Shown here one piece after another: positions 13,927 to 17,992 of a stretch of DNA of 17,992 nt. The translations under genes were made by a program, and so were the position numbers. Source of the DNA: an uncultured Ruminococcus sp. (GTDB lineage Bacteria; Bacillota; Clostridia; Oscillospirales; Acutalibacteraceae); NCBI GenBank assembly GCA_902803035.1, contig CADCON010000202.1, positions 1-17,992 on the forward strand, read 5' to 3'. Every line of letters begins with the position of its first letter. Within the stretch, counting starts at the first letter, position 1. A model generated the notes under the pieces. The model was given only the letters and a program-made list of their open reading frames with translations, did not search any database and was not told the origin of the DNA.

Positions 13927-14373
13927 ATGCGTGTGGAAATCATCGGAAGGTGTTCCTCAAAATATATTCTTCTTCTCAGGCTGTACTGCGGAATGTGCGT
14001 CGCCGCGACCCTTTCGGGCGCGGTCGCGCTCTGGCTGGCGGGATTCCGTGCGGCGGCATACGCGGCGGCGGGAATATGCGGCGCGGTTTGCTGCGCGGGA
14101 ATCGTGCTGCCGCTGAGCTTCGGCAGGATCAGTTACCTTCGCAGCGGGGGATGCCTGCGGGTGGAGCGGGGATTTCTCATCAGAAGGGCGGTCATTATCA
14201 GCAGAAGCGATGTCCGCTGCTCGGAGATCCGTGGCGGCCCGCTTCAGAGAAGGCTGGGACTGTGCACGGTCGTATTTTTCACCGGCAGCGGAAAGGTCAC
14301 GCTCCGGGGCGTGGAAACCGGCGACGGAAGGCTGCTTGACCGCTTTATGACCCGGGACGGGAGTATCGCATGA
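13927..14373 (+). CDS. YdbS-like bacterial PH-domain membrane protein
   Basis: AAGGGAG at 13912-13918 lies 8 nt before ATG 13927, which beats the overlapping GTG 13918; 148 residues. Two hydrophobic helices (about 18-40 and 44-66) are followed by a bacterial pleckstrin-homology domain (bPH2, formerly DUF304) at about 67-145. The typical run is visible: ISYLRSGGCLRVERGFLIRR, then a polar strand, then LQRRLGLCTVVFFTGSGK. The last bases overlap the next gene by ATGA. A short YdbS-like protein paired with a longer YdbT-like one is a common arrangement in Firmicutes. The biochemical role is poorly known; links to envelope stress and bacteriocin resistance have been reported for the Bacillus pair. 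Assignment rests on domain pattern and on the neighbour. Confidence 0.75.
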   Translation: MRVEIIGRCSSKYILLLRLYCGMCVAATLSGAVALWLAGFRAAAYAAAGICGAVCCAGIVLPLSFGRISYLRSGGCLRVERGFLIRRAVIISRSDVRCSEIRGGPLQRRLGLCTVVFFTGSGKVTLRGVETGDGRLLDRFMTRDGSIA

Positions 14374-15710
14374 AGAAAGACGACGGCGCGCTTGCGGGGA
14401 AACCGCATTTTCTGAATCTGTTCAACGCGCACGGCCGTTTCATGGCGGCGTGTGTGTTTCCGCTGCTGGCGGCGTGGCTGGGCCAGACGTTCATCGGAAG
14501 CGCGGGGGGACGACTGGCTGTCCTGACGGGCGGCGCGATCCTTTCGGCGGTGTGTGCCGCGAAGGGCATTTGTACCAACTGCCGCACGCGATGGGAAACA
14601 GACGGGGACACGCTCCGTGTTACAATGCCGGAAGGGGAAAGGCGGCTGAAGCTGCGGGGAATGACCTGTGCCGAATGGAGCGGGACGCGGCTTTTCGGGT
14701 GTGCGAAGGTGAAACTGTACTGCGAAGGCAGGCGGAGGGCGTGGTTCTCGATGATCATGAAAAAGGAGCAGGCGGACGCGCTGATCAGGCGCGTAATGGA
14801 ATCCCCGGCACCGGTGGACGCGTGTCCTTCCGGCAGCTTCCGGCAGGGAAGACATTCGGCGGCTGCCTTTGCCCTGACGGCGGAGCGTCCGCTGCTGCTG
14901 CTGACCGCTTCCGCGCTGCTCACGGTCTTTTCACGCGGCAGCCTGCCGGCGGATATCGGCGCGTCCGCGCTGCTGCTGGCGGCTGTGGCGGCGATGCTGC
15001 GAATGGCTGTGAAATACAGCCGTCTTACAACGGAAACGCTGCCGGGAGGATACCGCGTCACCTACGGACGCCGGGGCGGGCGAATGGTGTATGTGCCGTA
15101 CCGTTCGGCGGCGGGCGTATCGGTGGGCTGCGGCCCGGCGGCGGCCTTCTGCGGCGCGTGCAGCATGGAGCTGATCTGTTCGGGCGGAAGGCGCGTTCCC
15201 TGCACCCTGTGGATGCCGCGCGGCAATAGGGAAGACAGCCCGCTCCGCCTTCTGGGATTGTCCGTGGAAAACGGAAGGAATTATGCCGATGCGGGCAGGC
15301 TGCGAAGGGCATTCTTCAGGGAATTCATGGTATGCCTGTGCGTATCGGCGGCCTGTGTGGTGACAGCGGTCAGTGGGGGCGGAAACGCAATGGGAATTCT
15401 CTGCGCCGGGGCGGTTTTTGCCTTGTGCTGCGGAGGAATGCGCTGCTGGCTGGGAATCCGTATGGCGGGTGAATTCGGCGCGCAGATCACGCCTTCCGCG
15501 GTGCGGACCGGCGGAATGGCATTCTGCCGCGCGGAGCTGCTCTATCTCAGGAGGGGCAGTGTGGACGGAATGCGGATCAGCAGTTCCCTGTCCTGCAGAA
15601 TGGACGACCTTTGCAGCATTATGCCTGTCGCGGGCGGAAAGAGTGTGGGCGTGTGGTGCAGATGCGTGCCCTATTCGGCGGTCAGCGGAATGACTGCGCG
15701 ATTTGTGTAA
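14370..15710 (+). CDS. YdbT-like multi-PH-domain membrane protein
   Basis: ATG 14370 overlaps the previous stop codon, giving translational coupling; 446 residues. Hydrophobic helix pairs near 24-65, 170-213 and 325-360 alternate with soluble blocks. These blocks carry the bPH2-like pattern, for example TRWETDGDTLRVTMPEGERR, then GTRLFGCAKVKLYCEGRR, and later TTETLPGGYRVTYGRRGGR. YdbT proteins have the same layout of repeated PH units, so the pair with the preceding gene is the best guide. The protein has about 25 cysteines, many in or near membrane segments (ALCCGGMRC, CGACSMELIC), which is unusual for the family. The gene is GC-rich with many GCG, CGG and GGC codons. No enzyme motif is seen. 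An AT-rich spacer follows without a clear terminator. Confidence 0.65.
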   Translation: MKKDDGALAGKPHFLNLFNAHGRFMAACVFPLLAAWLGQTFIGSAGGRLAVLTGGAILSAVCAAKGICTNCRTRWETDGDTLRVTMPEGERRLKLRGMTCAEWSGTRLFGCAKVKLYCEGRRRAWFSMIMKKEQADALIRRVMESPAPVDACPSGSFRQGRHSAAAFALTAERPLLLLTASALLTVFSRGSLPADIGASALLLAAVAAMLRMAVKYSRLTTETLPGGYRVTYGRRGGRMVYVPYRSAAGVSVGCGPAAAFCGACSMELICSGGRRVPCTLWMPRGNREDSPLRLLGLSVENGRNYADAGRLRRAFFREFMVCLCVSAACVVTAVSGGGNAMGILCAGAVFALCCGGMRCWLGIRMAGEFGAQITPSAVRTGGMAFCRAELLYLRRGSVDGMRISSSLSCRMDDLCSIMPVAGGKSVGVWCRCVPYSAVSGMTARFV

Positions 15711-15787
15711 TATTATATTTCAATTACCAACTATTTGCGACAAATCATAAATTAATTCTTTAAAAAACAAAAAAAATAAAATTCTTC

Positions 15788-15816
15788 TTGACAAACAGAA
15801 AAATAGCTGATATAAT
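15788..15816 (+). promoter_or_regulatory. Consensus promoter of the tRNA operon
   Basis: TTGACA (15788-15793) and TATAAT (15811-15816) match consensus exactly with a 17-bp spacer, inside a very AT-rich stretch. Transcription should start about 40 nt before tRNA-Asp. Confidence 0.9.
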
Positions 15817-15831
15817 GATGAAGCTGTTACG

Positions 15832-15857
15832 GTGACTGCAAAGCAATGAACAGTCAC
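15832..15857 (+). other. Hairpin in the tRNA precursor leader
   Basis: GTGACTG (15832-15838) and CAGTCAC (15851-15857) pair exactly around a 12-nt loop, ending 7 nt before the mature 5' end of tRNA-Asp. It would fold next to the RNase P cut site. Confidence 0.5.
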
Positions 15858-15864
15858 GGATTAT

Positions 15865-15941
15865 GGCCCGGTAGTTCAGCTGGTTAGAACGCTAGCCTGT
15901 CACGCTAGAGGTCGACGGTTCGAGCCCGTTCCGGGTCGCCA
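15865..15941 (+). tRNA. tRNA-Asp (anticodon GTC)
   Basis: A complete 77-nt cloverleaf with encoded CCA. The acceptor GGCCCGG pairs with CCGGGTC (one G-T pair). The anticodon arm CTAGC/GCTAG holds the loop CTGTCAC with anticodon GTC, and GGTTCGAGC forms the T arm. Confidence 0.97.
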
Positions 15942-15945
15942 GCTT

Positions 15946-16021
15946 GCTGTTATAGCTCAGTAGGCAGAGCACTTCCTTGGTAAGGAAGAGGTCACCAGTT
16001 CGAATCTGGTTAACAGCTCCA
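15946..16021 (+). tRNA. tRNA-Thr (anticodon GGT)
   Basis: A complete 76-nt cloverleaf with encoded CCA, only 4 nt after tRNA-Asp. The acceptor GCTGTTA pairs with TAACAGC, the anticodon arm CTTCC/GGAAG holds TTGGTAA with anticodon GGT, and the T arm reads CCAGTTCGAATCTGG. Confidence 0.97.
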
Positions 16022-16029
16022 TGATATGG

Positions 16030-16069
16030 TCCCTGAAATGCCTGTTGTAGGGCGTTTCAGGGATTTTTT
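16030..16069 (+). terminator. Intrinsic terminator of the tRNA operon
   Basis: TCCCTGAAA (16030-16038) pairs exactly with TTTCAGGGA (16055-16063), followed by TTTTTT. It starts 8 nt after tRNA-Thr. Confidence 0.93.
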
Positions 16070-16148
16070 CTGTCGTAATAAAACAGCGGGGAATGGTCGA
16101 TTGTGTTCCGGATTGTGCCCCACCGGAGGAATGTTTACATTTTTACCT

Positions 16149-16177
16149 TTGACATCTGACAGAGTACGGAGTATAAT
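16149..16177 (+). promoter_or_regulatory. Consensus promoter of the L,D-transpeptidase gene
   Basis: TTGACA (16149-16154) and TATAAT (16172-16177) match consensus with a 17-bp spacer. The leader to the GTG start is about 80 nt and shows no strong structure by eye. Confidence 0.9.
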
Positions 16178-16264
16178 GAATTCAATTGTATGATCCTTCT
16201 GATGTACTGGTGAGGAATGTCGTGAAGGGCCTGATTTTCATGGAAAATACAGGAGTGAGTTGAC

Positions 16265-17842
16265 GTGAATCATAATGAAAGAAACGCATTTTTTGAGATG
16301 AATACCCTTAATTCCGATGAAACGCTGGATCTGAATGAGGCGAATTACCGGCAGAACAGCGGAGCAAGCGACTTGCAGTCCGCGTCTGAGGAACCGGAGA
16401 AGGCCGGCTCGTTCGGACAAACGGAACGCTCGATGAAAAAGAAGAATGCGCTGCTCGTCATTCTGACCCTTGTCGCCGTGCTGGCCGCCGGCGGCGTTGT
16501 GATATCGCTATTCATCAGGGATGATAGTGAGATCGATACGATGTATGACGTGAAGGAAACCGTGTTTGTCACGGAATCGGACAGTCCGGGAATCGATCAG
16601 ATTTCCGGGAACGTTATCGGCACCGGTATGCTTTTCGAGGACAGCGACATTTATGAAGCGGCGGATGAATTCTCTCTGGTGGTTGGCAGACTTTCCGCCG
16701 GCTCGAACGTGATGATTTATGCCTCGGAGGGGGATTATTACAGGATCAGCGATCCGGAGAAAAAGGTGATCGGGTATATCCTCAAGGAAAGGGTCAATAC
16801 AGGCGGCCTGGATCTCGGCAATCCCGACGCTCCCTATGAGATCATTGACGACGACACCGGCGACGTAATCAGCAGTGAGATGCCGGTTACCCCCGCGGCT
16901 GGTTCCGGTGTGAATCCGGAGGACTTTCCGGTCAACAACTCGCCTTACTTCATTTATGTGGAAAAAGGCTCGCATACGATCACCATTTTCGGCAAGGACA
17001 GCAGCGGAAAATACACTGTGCCGAAAACGACCTACCTCACCGCCACCGGACGCACCGCGTCCCTGACGCCGGTCGGGGATTTCACCATCAAGGGCAAGGA
17101 AAAATGGCATAGCTGGGGAAGCTGCTATTCTCCCTACTGCTGCAAGTATTACGGCAGTCTGTTCTTCCACGGTCCGCTCTACAAGCAGAAAAATTTCGGC
17201 ACGCTGATGGAGGGCAGCGTCAGACAGATCGGCACCAACGCTTCTTCCGGCTGCATGAGAACCAGTGCGCAGGCGGCCTATTTCATCTATCAGTTCTGCT
17301 GGGTCGGCACCAATGTGAAAATCGTCAACGGCTCGCCGCTCGGAATGTCGGCCGGCAAGCCTTCGATTGCCAGCCAGTATGTGGATCCCGCCACCAATCG
17401 TGTGCCGGTCGCGGGAATTGCGTTTGGCTTTGACAGCAAGACCATGCTGGTCGGGGATTCGATCAATGTGACGGTCAGCTTCACCCCCTCGTCAGCCAGC
17501 GAGAAGGACTGCTCCTGGTCGTCGTCCGATTCCTCGGTGGTTTCGGTCAGCGGCAAGGGCGATTCCTGCACGCTTTCCGCCAGAAAGGAAGGCACCGCTG
17601 TGATAACGGCAACATCCGTAGACGGAGGATACACCGCTTCGTTCACGGTGAATGTCCAAAGCGCGGCGGCGTCCAACGTTTCTTCGGGTGATCCGGATGA
17701 TGTTTCCTCGACGGAGAGCGATGCTTCTTCGCAGCCCATCTCATCGGATGACGGCGGTTCCACCACGGAAACAAGCAGCACGGATCCGTCCGTGACATCG
17801 GCAACTGATCCGGTTACGCCCGGTGAATCCACAGGCAACTGA
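16265..17842 (+). CDS. Membrane-anchored YkuD L,D-transpeptidase with SH3-like and Big_2 domains
   Basis: The start is GTG 16265, with AGGAG 9 nt upstream; 525 residues. A polar cytoplasmic segment (1-57) is followed by KKK and one hydrophobic helix (about 61-84), giving a type II anchor with the bulk outside. Residues about 117-180 look like an SH3b wall-binding domain (GRLSAGSNVMIYASEGDYYRI). The YkuD domain spans about 226-355. Its histidine is in FFHGPLY (His302) and the catalytic cysteine in SSGCMR (Cys330); the usual SHGC motif has Ser for His, as in many Firmicute versions. A Big_2 Ig-like domain (about 383-465) and a Ser/Thr/Asp-rich tail (466-525) follow. The enzyme probably makes 3-3 peptidoglycan cross-links or attaches proteins to wall peptides. 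It has its own promoter and terminator, so it is probably monocistronic. Confidence 0.92.
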   Translation: MNHNERNAFFEMNTLNSDETLDLNEANYRQNSGASDLQSASEEPEKAGSFGQTERSMKKKNALLVILTLVAVLAAGGVVISLFIRDDSEIDTMYDVKETVFVTESDSPGIDQISGNVIGTGMLFEDSDIYEAADEFSLVVGRLSAGSNVMIYASEGDYYRISDPEKKVIGYILKERVNTGGLDLGNPDAPYEIIDDDTGDVISSEMPVTPAAGSGVNPEDFPVNNSPYFIYVEKGSHTITIFGKDSSGKYTVPKTTYLTATGRTASLTPVGDFTIKGKEKWHSWGSCYSPYCCKYYGSLFFHGPLYKQKNFGTLMEGSVRQIGTNASSGCMRTSAQAAYFIYQFCWVGTNVKIVNGSPLGMSAGKPSIASQYVDPATNRVPVAGIAFGFDSKTMLVGDSINVTVSFTPSSASEKDCSWSSSDSSVVSVSGKGDSCTLSARKEGTAVITATSVDGGYTASFTVNVQSAAASNVSSGDPDDVSSTESDASSQPISSDDGGSTTETSSTDPSVTSATDPVTPGESTGN

Positions 17843-17867
17843 GCATTATTGAGCATTCATATCCAAT

Positions 17868-17912
17868 GCCGCGGAAGAATCACGCTGAAATGTGGTTGTT
17901 CCGCGGCTTTTT
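17868..17912 (+). terminator. Intrinsic terminator after the L,D-transpeptidase gene
   Basis: GCCGCGGAA (17868-17876) pairs exactly with TTCCGCGGC (17899-17907), extended by an inner AATCAC/GTGGTT stem, and is followed by a T run. Confidence 0.92.
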
Positions 17913-17925
17913 CCGTAGATGCCGC

Positions 17926-17954
17926 TTGACTTTTTTCCCGTAATTTAGTATGAT
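17926..17954 (+). promoter_or_regulatory. Promoter for a gene beyond the window
   Basis: TTGACT (17926-17931) and TATGAT (17949-17954) are 17 bp apart. A GGGGGA run near 17984 may be the ribosome site of the next gene, whose coding part lies past 17992. Confidence 0.7.
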
Positions 17955-17992
17955 AAAAGATAACCGCGTTTAATTGAAAGATGGGGGAAATG

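Noticed and set aside
1..17992. CRISPR array, transposon, prophage or defence island
   Set aside because: No regularly spaced repeats, transposase, integrase, terminal inverted repeats with target duplication, or defence domains were seen. The two tRNA genes show no adjacent integrase or duplicated attachment site.

Overview
The window reads as a chromosomal, largely housekeeping segment of a moderately GC-rich, low-copy-element Firmicute, most likely a clostridial (Oscillospirales/Ruminococcaceae-like) anaerobe. The evidence is Gram-positive style strong ribosome binding sites, TTG and GTG starts, near-consensus sigma-A promoters with 17-bp spacers, AT-rich spacers against GC-rich genes, and a set of Firmicute envelope proteins (a G5/3D-domain protein, a YkuD L,D-transpeptidase, Lgt, a bacterial PH-domain pair). 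The lineage call is inference; no rRNA is present. I see no transposase, integrase, phage gene, CRISPR array or defence system.

Left part (1-4000, plus strand): the 3' end of an aspartate kinase with its two ACT domains, a small lipoprotein of unknown function, a small protein resembling a universal-stress domain, then an 893-bp gene-free stretch. That stretch carries several perfect inverted repeats and ends in a consensus promoter and a structured leader of about 145 nt. The leader precedes a secreted or anchored wall protein with DUF348, G5 and 3D domains.

Middle (4000-9280, plus strand): a phosphoglucomutase/phosphomannomutase-family enzyme, a one-pass membrane protein, prolipoprotein diacylglyceryl transferase (lgt), a multi-pass membrane protein with a Pro-Glu hexapeptide repeat, and folD. 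Spacings are short (1 to about 65 nt), so this is probably one transcription unit.

From 9280 to 13850 the minus strand carries a second unit read from right to left: a Big_2-domain membrane-anchored protein, a two-pass membrane protein with a long polar tail, lepA, and a fused GT2-GtrA sugar transferase. It starts at a clear promoter near 13845 and ends at a hairpin convergent with folD.

Right part (13900-17992, plus strand): two overlapping genes for bacterial PH-domain (YdbS/YdbT-like) membrane proteins, a tRNA-Asp/tRNA-Thr operon with its own promoter and terminator, an anchored YkuD L,D-transpeptidase with a Big_2 domain, and a promoter for a gene lying beyond the window.

The common thread is envelope building: lipoprotein lipidation, wall cross-linking, sugar activation and lipid-linked sugar transfer, mixed with translation genes (lepA, tRNAs) and one-carbon metabolism (folD). 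The most promising undescribed element is the leader RNA and palindrome-rich region in front of the 3D-domain gene. I did not find a new multi-gene system.
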